DNA of 64,000 nt, from NCBI RefSeq assembly GCF_900100705.1, contig NZ_FNCH01000001.1:137163-201162 (forward strand). Direction: 5' to 3'. Numbering within the stretch: position 1 is the first letter of the stretch; every line of letters starts with the position of its first letter. A program made the translations under genes and the position numbers. Below the pieces are notes generated by a model. That model did no database searches, had not been told where the DNA came from, and was given only the letters and a program-made list of their open reading frames with translations. This document shows, one piece after another, positions 56,101-64,000 of the stretch. Source of the DNA: Pedobacter terrae (lineage in GTDB: Bacteria; Bacteroidota; Bacteroidia; Sphingobacteriales; Sphingobacteriaceae).

Positions 56101-56177
56101 ATATAGCCATTTTTATAGCGGCAGTCTAGCATCACGCCCGTATATGAAGATATTTATAGATAAGTCTTCCTGTTTGT

Positions 56178-56921
56178 ATGAATAAGCAGGAAAGATATTT
56201 AGGGACAAACATTCCATTAAAAATTTACGGGTTGAGCGAAAAATCGGTTACCATAACATTTGGAACCGAAATCGATAATGATTTATTGTACCTGATTACC
56301 GGTTTTAACCAGCTGCTGCTGCAAAATTCTTTTAATGGTTTAATTACCACTGTTCCCGCTTATACTACCTTAACTGTTTTTTATGATCCGCTAACGGTGA
56401 TGTTATCAGACCTTCCTGGTGAGGGCTGTTTCGAAAAGGTATCGGCACACTTAAATAAAATTGCAGCGATAGAAACAGAGAAATCAAAGGTAATGGCTAA
56501 TCATTTGGTTATTCCGGTGTGTTATGGAGGCGATTTTGGTCATGATGTTTTAACGGTAGCTCGCCACAATAAACTTAGCGAAAGCGAGGTAATCGAGATG
56601 CATACGGCTGGGTATTACACGGTTTTTATGATCGGATTTGTACCGGGCTTTGCTTATATGGGCGGGATGGACAACAGATTAGCCACGCCAAGAAAAGAGG
56701 TTCCGGCTGCTAAAATTCCTGCCGGATCAGTGGGTATTGCAGGTAATCAAACCGGTATTTATCCCATGGAAACACCTGGTGGTTGGCAGATTATCGGCAG
56801 AACGCCAGTAAAGATGTTTGATGTTAGCCGTAAACAACCGTCATTTTTAAAGGGAGGAGACCGGGTTACTTTTCAAGCCGTTGATATGGATGAGTTTAAT
56901 GCTTATGGAATTGAAGTATGA
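56178..56921 (+). CDS. pxpB: 5-oxoprolinase subunit PxpB (KipI-like)
   Basis: 247 residues. It has the KipI/PxpB pattern: VTITFGTEID, then IPVCYGGDFGHDVLTVARHN and FMIGFVPGFAYMGG, and a C-terminal cyclophilin-like part with AAKIPAGSVGIAGNQTGIYP and PGGWQIIGRTP. With PxpA and PxpC it forms the ATP-dependent enzyme that opens 5-oxoproline (pyroglutamate) to glutamate. Its stop overlaps pxpC by 4 bp (ATGA), so the two are translationally coupled. Confidence 0.93.
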   Translation: MNKQERYLGTNIPLKIYGLSEKSVTITFGTEIDNDLLYLITGFNQLLLQNSFNGLITTVPAYTTLTVFYDPLTVMLSDLPGEGCFEKVSAHLNKIAAIETEKSKVMANHLVIPVCYGGDFGHDVLTVARHNKLSESEVIEMHTAGYYTVFMIGFVPGFAYMGGMDNRLATPRKEVPAAKIPAGSVGIAGNQTGIYPMETPGGWQIIGRTPVKMFDVSRKQPSFLKGGDRVTFQAVDMDEFNAYGIEV

Positions 56922-57910
56922 AAATCAGCATCATTAAACCTGGCTTATTAAGTACAATTCAAGATATGGGACGGTACCGGTATCTTTCGCAAGCAGTACC
57001 TGTTTCTGGTGCGATGGATGAATTGGCGCATCGTTTAGCCAATAAGGCTGTTGGTAACGACGATAACGACGCGACCATTGAGTTTACTTATGCTGATGCT
57101 TCATTTAAAGCTGAAACACCAATTCTGATTTCCTATTCTGGCGATGGTGCTTTTTTAGTTTATAATAATGAATTAATGCCTGCAGAAAAGCCATTGTTTT
57201 TTCCAGCAGGTTCTGTGATCAGGTTGATCAATAACCCTATTGGGATGCGCACCTATTTAGCTGTTGCTGGTGGATGGGAGGTGCCTGATGTAATGAAAAG
57301 CAAAAGCACATACCTTACCGCTGGCTTTGGAGGGTTTAAAGGAAGGAAATTGCAAAAAGCAGATGTACTCGTCAGCAATACCATCCTTAACGAAGTATCC
57401 AGTAAAATTTTGAGTCAACTGATCGAAAGATCGTTAACCTATCCACATTGGCGCATTTCGCGCGAAAGTTTACTACCAAAGAAAAGGCAAAAGATTAGGG
57501 TTGTGCTGGCCAATGAAATTTGTTGGTTCGATGCTACCTCCATTCTTTCGTTTTTAACCGGTACTTATAGTATTGATTTAAGGAGTAACCGTATGGGCTA
57601 TCATTTGTCTGGAAAGCGATTGGTAAAAAAAGTTAAAAAAGAATTGCTCAGTACGGCAGTTACACCGGGGACTATTCAGGTAACGGGGAGTGGCAATTTG
57701 GTTATACTCATGGCCGACTGCCAGACAACAGGTGGCTATCCGCGTATTGCTCATGTTGCAGCGGTCGATTTGCCTTTATGTGCGCAGCTTAAACCCGGCG
57801 ATAGTATTCAGTTTTCTGAAATATCAGGAGAAGAGGCAGAAGAACTTTATCTTGAACGTGAGCATGATTTATCATTGATTACCATGGCAATAAGCCTTAA
57901 ATATATTTAA
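56918..57910 (+). CDS. pxpC: 5-oxoprolinase subunit PxpC (KipA-like)
   Basis: 330 residues. It carries the biotin-dependent carboxyltransferase-like family signature: [38 protein letters not shown] near 110 and [11 protein letters not shown] near 225, plus the C-terminal [17 protein letters not shown]. Together with PxpB it is thought to phosphorylate or activate 5-oxoproline for PxpA. It overlaps pxpB and lies one base before pxpA. Confidence 0.92.
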   Translation: MKISIIKPGLLSTIQDMGRYRYLSQAVPVSGAMDELAHRLANKAVGNDDNDATIEFTYADASFKAETPILISYSGDGAFLVYNNELMPAEKPLFFPAGSVIRLINNPIGMRTYLAVAGGWEVPDVMKSKSTYLTAGFGGFKGRKLQKADVLVSNTILNEVSSKILSQLIERSLTYPHWRISRESLLPKKRQKIRVVLANEICWFDATSILSFLTGTYSIDLRSNRMGYHLSGKRLVKKVKKELLSTAVTPGTIQVTGSGNLVILMADCQTTGGYPRIAHVAAVDLPLCAQLKPGDSIQFSEISGEEAEELYLEREHDLSLITMAISLKYI

Positions 57911-57911
57911 A

Positions 57912-58673
57912 ATGAAAATGATCGATCTTAATTGTGATATGGGAGAAGCATTTGGAAATTATGCCATGCCAAATGATGAAAAACTGATGGATTATATTTC
58001 ATCGGCAAATATCGCCTGCGGTTTTCATGCAGGCGATCCGGCCATCATGCAGCAAACGGTAGCTTTAGCCATAAAAAAGGGGGTAGCCATAGGTGCACAT
58101 CCTGGTTTACCCGATTTACAAGGCTTTGGACGGAGAGAAATGAAGATTAGTCCAAATGAAGCCTATCAGCTTACCTTGTACCAAATTGGTGCATTAAGCG
58201 GTTTTGTTAAAGCTGCGGGCAGTAAATTACATCATGTTAAGGCGCACGGCGCTTTATATAATATGGCTGCAAAGGATATTGCTTTAGCAAAAGCGATTGT
58301 ACAGGCCGTTTTTGATTTTGATCCGGGCTTGATCTTATATGCCTTAGCAGGAAGCAAGATGATCACCGAGGCTGAAAAATACGGCCTTGCAACCGCATCA
58401 GAAGTCTTTGCCGATCGGAGCTATCAGGATGATGGCTTACTTACGCCGCGTTCAGCAGATCATGCCTTAATTACCAATGAAGCTGATGCTGTTAATCAGG
58501 TTTTGGGATTTGCTTTAAAACAGGAAGTAAAAAGTGTAAACGGAAATCGTATTGCCGTGAAAGCTGAAACGGTTTGTTTACATGGCGATGGTGAACATGC
58601 TGTTGAGTTCGCCAAATTAATAGCCAACAGGCTAAAAAAAGAAAGTATTATCATTAAAGCTCCAGCAATATGA
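57912..58673 (+). CDS. pxpA: 5-oxoprolinase subunit PxpA (LamB/YcsF family)
   Basis: 253 residues starting [17 protein letters not shown]. The metal-binding motif NCDMGE and later [13 protein letters not shown] (about 32-44), [13 protein letters not shown] and HGDGEHAV are diagnostic of the LamB/YcsF family. It is the catalytic hydrolysis subunit of the PxpABC 5-oxoprolinase. It overlaps the downstream carrier gene by 4 bp. Confidence 0.94.
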   Translation: MKMIDLNCDMGEAFGNYAMPNDEKLMDYISSANIACGFHAGDPAIMQQTVALAIKKGVAIGAHPGLPDLQGFGRREMKISPNEAYQLTLYQIGALSGFVKAAGSKLHHVKAHGALYNMAAKDIALAKAIVQAVFDFDPGLILYALAGSKMITEAEKYGLATASEVFADRSYQDDGLLTPRSADHALITNEADAVNQVLGFALKQEVKSVNGNRIAVKAETVCLHGDGEHAVEFAKLIANRLKKESIIIKAPAI

Positions 58674-59854
58674 AGTCAAAATATAATTGGAGCGTACTTT
58701 TAGGTGCTGCTTTTTTAATGGCTTCATCGGCCATTGGTCCGGGTTTTTTAACACAAACAGCTGTTTTTACCCAGCAACTGGGCGCAAGTTTTGCATTCGT
58801 CATCTTGCTATCCATCATACTGGATGCCATTGCACAGTTAAATATCTGGCGGATTATTGCCGTAGCCGATAAACCTGCACAAGATATCGCCAATAAGGTA
58901 TTCCCTGGTTTGGGTTATTTTATTTCCTTTTTGGTCTTTTTAGGAGGCCTGGCCTTTAATATTGGTAATATAGCTGGTGCTGGCTTAGGATTAAATGTAT
59001 TATTTGGTATTAGTGTAGGGCAGGGTGCAGTAATTAGTGCGGTTATGGCTATAGGAATCTTTATTTATAAGGAAGCTGGAAAAGCCATGGATGTTTTTGC
59101 CAAAACCATGGGACTGATTAAAATTGTACTGGCTTTAATTATAGCCTACACCAGCTCGCCACCATTGGCCGAAGCAGCATTAAGGGCAGTAAATCCTACA
59201 CAGTTTAGTTTTACCGCAGTATTAACCATCGTTGGCGGAACCGTTGGCGGTTATATCACTTTTTCGGGTGCTCATCGTTTACTTGATGCCAGACAAACGG
59301 GAATACAGAATTTGGGTGGCGTAAACAAAGGTGCATTAAGTGCAATTGGACTGGCATCTATTATGCGTTTACTATTATTCATAGCAGCTTTGGGCGTGGT
59401 AAGTAAAGGTGTAACTTTAGACCCGGCTAATCCAGCCGCTTCAGTTTTTAGATTGGCCAGTGGCGAAATAGGATATAAAATTTTCGGTGTGGTAATCTGG
59501 GCTGCGGGAATTTCTTCTGTAGTAGGTTCTGCATATACATCCATCTCTTTTGTAAAGAGTTTCCATCCGTTAATATTAAAGTTTAACAGAGAGATCATAA
59601 TTGCTTTCATATCAATTTCTTGTGTTATTTTTATCTTTATTGGTAAACCGGTTAAAACGCTGCTTACCGTAGGCGCCATAAATGGTTTTATTTTGCCTGT
59701 TGCATTGGGTATTATGCTTATTGCAGCTTATAAAACTAAAATCATTGCCAATTACAAACAACCGTTATGGTTAACCTTAACAGGTTTAGCTGTGGTATTA
59801 ACCATGGTTTGGATGAGTTATGGTACCATTGTACAAATGATAAACGGAGAATAA
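58670..59854 (+). CDS. NRAMP-family carrier lacking the canonical metal-site motifs
   Basis: 394 residues with about 11 transmembrane segments. The fold follows NRAMP/SLC11, but the TM1 motif DPGN is replaced by GPGF (in [11 protein letters not shown]) and the TM6 region ([12 protein letters not shown]) lacks the Met-Pro-His motif. It therefore probably does not carry Mn2+ or Fe2+ like classic NRAMPs. Overlap with pxpA suggests it imports 5-oxoproline or a related acid. B. subtilis YcsG, next to ycsF, is a likely counterpart, as recalled. Confidence 0.85.
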   Translation: MKSKYNWSVLLGAAFLMASSAIGPGFLTQTAVFTQQLGASFAFVILLSIILDAIAQLNIWRIIAVADKPAQDIANKVFPGLGYFISFLVFLGGLAFNIGNIAGAGLGLNVLFGISVGQGAVISAVMAIGIFIYKEAGKAMDVFAKTMGLIKIVLALIIAYTSSPPLAEAALRAVNPTQFSFTAVLTIVGGTVGGYITFSGAHRLLDARQTGIQNLGGVNKGALSAIGLASIMRLLLFIAALGVVSKGVTLDPANPAASVFRLASGEIGYKIFGVVIWAAGISSVVGSAYTSISFVKSFHPLILKFNREIIIAFISISCVIFIFIGKPVKTLLTVGAINGFILPVALGIMLIAAYKTKIIANYKQPLWLTLTGLAVVLTMVWMSYGTIVQMINGE

Positions 59855-59864
59855 ATTTTATAAA

Positions 59865-62423
59865 ATGAATACAATAATCAAATGTTTTTGCTTTTTACCG
59901 TTATTGATCGCAACCTCTTATGCGCAGCAATCAAAAACCGTAGCTGTAGCGCCCGGGGTTTCTTTGGCATTAGCAAATGCCAGAAGCGCTGCAATAAGTC
60001 ATATTGAATACAAACTTCACTTTAATATACCTGCTGAACAAACAGATCTAATTCAATCAACTGAAAGTATTGATTTTGAGTTAAATAAGTTAATTTATCT
60101 GCAGGTTGATTTTAAGCAAAATATAGATCATATTAAGCGGGTATCGGTTAACGGAAAATCTATACCGATCAATTTTAAGGAAGAACATATCCTGATTGAG
60201 CAGGAATACTTAAAGATTGGGAATAACCAAATTGAAACTGAATTCATCGCTGGCAACGAATCGTTAAACAGAAATAAAGATTTTTTATATGCCCTGTTTG
60301 TTCCAGATCATGCCAGAACGGTATTCCCTTGTTTTGATCAGCCGGATTTAAAGGCTAACTTTTTACTTTCCTTAACCGTTCCAAACAATTGGAAGGTAAT
60401 GGCTAATGCTGCTAAAAAGGATTCGATAGTAACGGGTAATGCGATTACTTATCATTTCAACCGTTCGGATAAATTGCCTACTTATTTATTCTCTTTTACC
60501 GCGGGGAAATATAGCCTGATCAATCGGCTAATGAAAAATAACAACATGGAATTTTTGCACCGTGAAACCGATTCGACGAAAATTAAATTTAGCGTTGATT
60601 CTGTTTTTGTAGCCCACCGTGATGCCATAGATTTTTTGGAAGACTGGACAGCAATCAAATATCCATTTCAGAAAATTGGCTTTGTAAGCATTCCTGATTT
60701 TCAGTTCGGCGGAATGGAGCATCCTGGGGAGGTGCAGTATAAGGCATCATCATTGTTTTTAGATCAGGGTGCAACTAAAGATCAGTTTATTTCGCGTTCT
60801 AATCTTATTTCGCATGAAACAGCACATATGTGGTTTGGCGATCTGGTGACCATGAAATGGTTCAATGATGTTTGGATGAAAGAGGTGTTTGCCAATTTTA
60901 TGGCCGATAAGGTGACCGAAAAATTAATGGGTAAAAGTACTTTCGACCTTAAGTTTTTGCAAGATCATTATCCGGCCGCTTATGGAGTAGACCGAACCCT
61001 GGGTGCCAATCCTATTCGCCAGCAACTGGATAACTTACAGGAAGCCGGATCGATGTATGGAAATATCATTTACCATAAAGCCCCCATTATGATGCGCCAG
61101 TTGGAATTATTGATGGGCAAGGATAATTTTCAAAAGGGAATAAGAGAATATTTGAAAAAATACAGTTACGGCAATGCTACCTGGAATGATCTGATTGCTA
61201 TTTTAAGTAAATACAGTAAAAGCGATCTCTTCAGTTGGAACAAAGTTTGGGTAAATGAACCTGGAAGACCAGTTTTTAATTACAAGATTGAATATAATAA
61301 AGATAAAATAAGCCATTTTAGTTTGAGCCAAAATAGTGAACTGGGGCAGCCTAGGGTATGGCCGCAATCTTTTACAATTAAACTGGTTTACCCAACCTAT
61401 AGTAAGCTTTTGGTGGTAAATGCTAAAACTGCTAAAACAGATTTAACAGAGGCAAATGGTCTACCTAAACCACAATATATTTTATTTAATGCAAATGGTG
61501 CAGGATATGGTCTTTTCCCGGTTGATAAAGAAATGATGACGGATCTTTATCATATTAATGATCCTTTAGAACGTGCATCAGCCTATATCAATGCCTATGA
61601 AAATATGCTTTCGGGTAAAAGCAATAAATCTGAAGCGCTTTTAGCTGTGTTTTTACAGGGATTAGCGGTAGAGAAAAATGAGATGAACCTGAGGCTGATT
61701 ACCGGATACCTGACTAATATTTACTGGACTTTCCTTAACGCTGAAACACGGAATACGATGCATGAAAGTTTAGAGCAAATTATATGGAGCGCTATGGATC
61801 AACAGCAAATGCAAAATAACAAGAAAATTTTGTTCAATGCTTATCAAAATGTGTATCTGAGTGCCGGAGCTGGAAAAAAAATGTACAATATATGGCTTAA
61901 GCAAACTGCACCAGATGGCGTTAACCTGTTAGAAGATGATTATAGTGCGCTTGCCTTAACGCTGGTGCTGAAAACTGATACGGCAAATACAATCTTAAAA
62001 GACCAATTAGCCCGAACCAAAAATGAAGATCGTAAAAATCGGCTGATGTATTTAATGCCTGCATTATCTTTAGATGTTAAAGAAAGGGATCTATTTTTTA
62101 ATGGCTTAAAAGATAGAAAGAACCGCCAGAAAGAAGCTTGGGTAACAACTGCATTATCTTATTTGCATCATCCCATCAGGCAAAAAACATCTATCCTCTA
62201 CCTGAAAGAAAGCCTGGATTTACTCGCAGAAATACAGAAAACAGGAGATATATTTTTTCCACAATCGTGGTTAGCGGCCACCTTTTCTACTTACAACAAC
62301 AAAGAGGCAAATGCAATTGTACAGGATTTCTTAAAATCCCATCCTGATTACAATCCAAAGTTAAAAGATAAGATTTTGCAAACAACTGATAATCTTAGGA
62401 GGGCACAGGTCATCATGCATTAA
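59865..62423 (+). CDS. Secreted M1-family aminopeptidase
   Basis: 852 residues with signal peptide LPLLIATSYAQ. It has the exopeptidase motif GGMEH (about 281-285) in place of GAMEN. The zinc site is HETAH (about 318-322) followed 18 residues later by the third ligand Glu in WMKEVFANF. This is the M1 arrangement. The C-terminal half is helical. It lies 10 bp after the carrier gene in the pxp operon, so it probably helps release peptides or amino acids whose N-terminal residue becomes 5-oxoproline; that link is inference. Confidence 0.9.
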   Translation: MNTIIKCFCFLPLLIATSYAQQSKTVAVAPGVSLALANARSAAISHIEYKLHFNIPAEQTDLIQSTESIDFELNKLIYLQVDFKQNIDHIKRVSVNGKSIPINFKEEHILIEQEYLKIGNNQIETEFIAGNESLNRNKDFLYALFVPDHARTVFPCFDQPDLKANFLLSLTVPNNWKVMANAAKKDSIVTGNAITYHFNRSDKLPTYLFSFTAGKYSLINRLMKNNNMEFLHRETDSTKIKFSVDSVFVAHRDAIDFLEDWTAIKYPFQKIGFVSIPDFQFGGMEHPGEVQYKASSLFLDQGATKDQFISRSNLISHETAHMWFGDLVTMKWFNDVWMKEVFANFMADKVTEKLMGKSTFDLKFLQDHYPAAYGVDRTLGANPIRQQLDNLQEAGSMYGNIIYHKAPIMMRQLELLMGKDNFQKGIREYLKKYSYGNATWNDLIAILSKYSKSDLFSWNKVWVNEPGRPVFNYKIEYNKDKISHFSLSQNSELGQPRVWPQSFTIKLVYPTYSKLLVVNAKTAKTDLTEANGLPKPQYILFNANGAGYGLFPVDKEMMTDLYHINDPLERASAYINAYENMLSGKSNKSEALLAVFLQGLAVEKNEMNLRLITGYLTNIYWTFLNAETRNTMHESLEQIIWSAMDQQQMQNNKKILFNAYQNVYLSAGAGKKMYNIWLKQTAPDGVNLLEDDYSALALTLVLKTDTANTILKDQLARTKNEDRKNRLMYLMPALSLDVKERDLFFNGLKDRKNRQKEAWVTTALSYLHHPIRQKTSILYLKESLDLLAEIQKTGDIFFPQSWLAATFSTYNNKEANAIVQDFLKSHPDYNPKLKDKILQTTDNLRRAQVIMH

Positions 62424-62961
62424 CGTTTAATTAAATAAATTTGTACAAACAGGTTTATGAAGAATTTATACTTTTGTTGAGAGAGCGTTAATTTAGATTT
62501 GAAAAGGATAAGCATTAATTTGTTTGCCCTTTTTTATAGCAAATCTGCATCAGCTAACATAAAGTTCCCCTCATCTCGACTTAAACGCAGTGGAATGCCC
62601 CGCCCGCCCATACAGGAGGAGAGATCTATCTTAATGAAATTTTAAGCTATCTTCACTTAATTAAAGCCTCTGTTTGACTGTTCAAATCTTCCAATAAACC
62701 ATTCAATAAAATTTCTCTTTTATCTTCAATAGAAGTATCATCCTGGATAAAAACGGTAAGGTTCGTATTTTCTGCTGTTTGAGTTTGCATGAGTTAGGGA
62801 TTTACGTTTGTCAATTTAATGTCTACAAAGATTTAACGTCAGTTTTCGAATATAGTTTGTAACTTTTTTATTTAAACTTTAAATATTTTACTAAACATCA
62901 TGTTAAGTCAAACATTGATCTACCTATTTAGGTTATGATAAAAGCAAAATAAATTCCATCA
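62424..62961. other. 538-bp spacer with dispersed repeat and a small ORF
   Basis: CCCTCATCTCGACTTAAACG (about 62570-62589) followed by CAGTGGAATGCC and GAGGAGAGATCT resembles the dispersed repeat type GTCATCTCGACC...GAGAGAT known from this group. A 45-codon minus-strand frame lies at 62653-62790. Confidence 0.4.
62653..62790 (-). CDS. Possible 45-aa acidic peptide
   Basis: The ATG at 62790 gives MQTQTAENTNLTVFIQDDTS, then IEDKREILLNGLLEDLNSQT and EALIK. It is polar and helical-looking with no family I recognise. Base composition is like real genes of the window, but there is no supporting homology or promoter. Confidence 0.35.
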   Translation of the reverse strand: MQTQTAENTNLTVFIQDDTSIEDKREILLNGLLEDLNSQTEALIK

Positions 62962-64000
62962 ATGAAACATTACGACGCAATAATTATCGGAGCGGGGCAG
63001 GCAGGCGTACCATTGGCTAAAAAACTTGCCGAAGCCGGTAAAAAAACAGTTCTTATTGAAAAAAGATTGGTCGGTGGTACCTGTATTAACGATGGCTGTA
63101 CACCAACAAAAGCGATGATCGCTTCTGCAAAAGCTATATATCAGGCTAAAAAAGCCTCCGCATTAGGTGTCGAAATAGGATCTGTCAAAGTTGACTTCAA
63201 TAAAATAAAACAGCGTAAAAACGATATTGTAAATCAGTTTAGATCTTCATCAGAAAAAGGAATTAACGAAACCAAAGGGCTGAGGCTCATTTTCGGAACG
63301 GCAAAATTCAGCGCTGAAAAAGAATTAACCATTAGTCTGAATAACGGTGGCGAAGAAAAAGTAACCGCCGATTGGATTTTTATTAATACCGGAGCAAAAA
63401 CTGCCTTACCAGATATAGAAGGATTGGATGAAATTGACTATCTTACTTCTACAACAATTTTAGATATAGAAACCGTTCCGGAGCATTTGATGGTTATTGG
63501 CGGTAATTATATTGGGCTGGAATTTGGACAAATGTTTAATCGCTTTGGTAGTAAAGTCACCATTTTGGAAAAATCATCAAGTATATTGTCAAGAGAAGAC
63601 GAAGATATTTCATCAGCCCTCACTGAAATTTTAACCGATGAAAAGATCGAAATCATTACGGATGTAAAGATTGATAAAATCAGTCAGGACAAAAAACAGC
63701 TTCATGTATTGCTCCAGTCCGGTAAAACTGCAAAGAACATAACAGCAAGTCATGTACTCGTTGCAGTCGGGCGCATACCGCAAACTGCTGATTTAGGCCT
63801 CGAAAATTGTGGTGTTAAAATGGATGATAAAGGTCATATAATAGTGAATGAAAAACTGGAAACCAATGTTAAAGGCATTTATGCATTGGGTGATGTAAAA
63901 GGAGGGCCAGCCTTTACGCACATTGCCTATAACGATTATACCATTGTTTACCGCAACCTGATCGAAGGCATGAAGTACTCCATTCAGGATCGGCCTGTGC
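62962..64000 (+). CDS. Mercuric-reductase-like FAD pyridine nucleotide-disulfide oxidoreductase (partial)
   Basis: The ATG at 62962 opens a frame that continues through the right edge (346 residues visible). The FAD motif is IIGAGQAGVPLAKKLAE, the redox-active disulfide is GGTCINDGCTPTKAM (Cys pair separated by four residues), the NAD(P)H fold has VIGGNYIGLEFGQMF and the second FAD contact is GIYALGDVKGGPAFTHIAYND. The class I flavoprotein disulfide reductase family includes mercuric reductase and dihydrolipoyl dehydrogenase. The lack of an N-terminal HMA domain and the C-terminal cut leave the substrate open. Confidence 0.9.
   Translation, partial: MKHYDAIIIGAGQAGVPLAKKLAEAGKKTVLIEKRLVGGTCINDGCTPTKAMIASAKAIYQAKKASALGVEIGSVKVDFNKIKQRKNDIVNQFRSSSEKGINETKGLRLIFGTAKFSAEKELTISLNNGGEEKVTADWIFINTGAKTALPDIEGLDEIDYLTSTTILDIETVPEHLMVIGGNYIGLEFGQMFNRFGSKVTILEKSSSILSREDEDISSALTEILTDEKIEIITDVKIDKISQDKKQLHVLLQSGKTAKNITASHVLVAVGRIPQTADLGLENCGVKMDDKGHIIVNEKLETNVKGIYALGDVKGGPAFTHIAYNDYTIVYRNLIEGMKYSIQDRPV

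Noticed and set aside
59272..59679. 135-codon minus-strand frame within the NRAMP-like gene
   Set aside because: Antisense shadow of a membrane protein gene; no family features.
1..64000. Transfer RNA or rRNA genes
   Set aside because: No cloverleaf or GGTTCGAATCC-type T-arm was seen in the spacers by eye; a dedicated tRNA scan could still find one.

Overview
The window looks like the chromosome of a Sphingobacteriaceae-type Bacteroidota, most likely Pedobacter or a close relative. The evidence is two complete SusC/SusD transport pairs, an ECF sigma/FecR anti-sigma pair, several TlpA-like thioredoxins with Gly-x-Trp-Cys-x-x-Cys sites, DUF4843 and PKD-like lipoproteins, Bacteroidota-type promoters (TTTG, 19 nt, TAnnTTTG), AT-rich spacers without clear Shine-Dalgarno sequences, and scattered intergenic palindromes. 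I saw no rRNA, tRNA, CRISPR array or intact mobile element.

Layout. 1-5 kb: a GAF/multi-PAS histidine kinase cut by the left edge, a stand-alone infC paralogue with a TTG start, a small membrane protein and the tail of a decayed short-chain dehydrogenase. 5-10 kb: a stress-type four-helix protein, an astacin-like lipoprotein protease, a DUF2252 protein, and an SDR with a Crp/Fnr regulator. 10-20 kb: mnmE, an AI-2E-type permease, map, regulators (Crp/Fnr, membrane AraC, LytTR), a histone H1-like peptide and a periplasmic Ntn-hydrolase. 19.8-32.1 kb: an inducible transport locus of sigma factor, FecR, STN-SusC, SusD, DUF4843, PKD-like lipoprotein, TlpA and a two-domain trypsin-like/PDZ protein. 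32.4-38.9 kb: a divergent TlpA-like gene and a second SusC/SusD pair behind a SAM-I riboswitch. 39.7-44 kb: two clan GH-D alpha-galactosidase-like enzymes. 44-54.4 kb: HAD phosphatase, esterase, SGNH hydrolase, fatty-acid desaturase, a dehydrogenase-cytochrome c fusion, and cysE-cysM. 54.7-64 kb: a GHKL ATPase, the 5-oxoprolinase operon pxpB-pxpC-pxpA with an NRAMP-like carrier and an M1 aminopeptidase, and a mercuric-reductase-like flavoprotein cut by the right edge.

The most interesting part is the roughly 430-nt leader of the second SusC/SusD pair (33.8-34.26 kb). A SAM-I aptamer and terminator are followed by a 24-codon reading frame. Its last sense codon is its only Cys codon, and it lies inside the left arm of a second intrinsic terminator. 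This looks like two attenuators in series, one sensing SAM (methionine status) and one probably sensing Cys-tRNA, controlling an outer-membrane importer. A related 17-bp sequence lies upstream of the divergent tlpA-like gene and upstream of cysE-cysM (14 of 17 bases identical), which suggests a common sulfur regulon. A second, different leader with a mini-ORF, competing hairpins and a terminator lies between fecR and the first susC.
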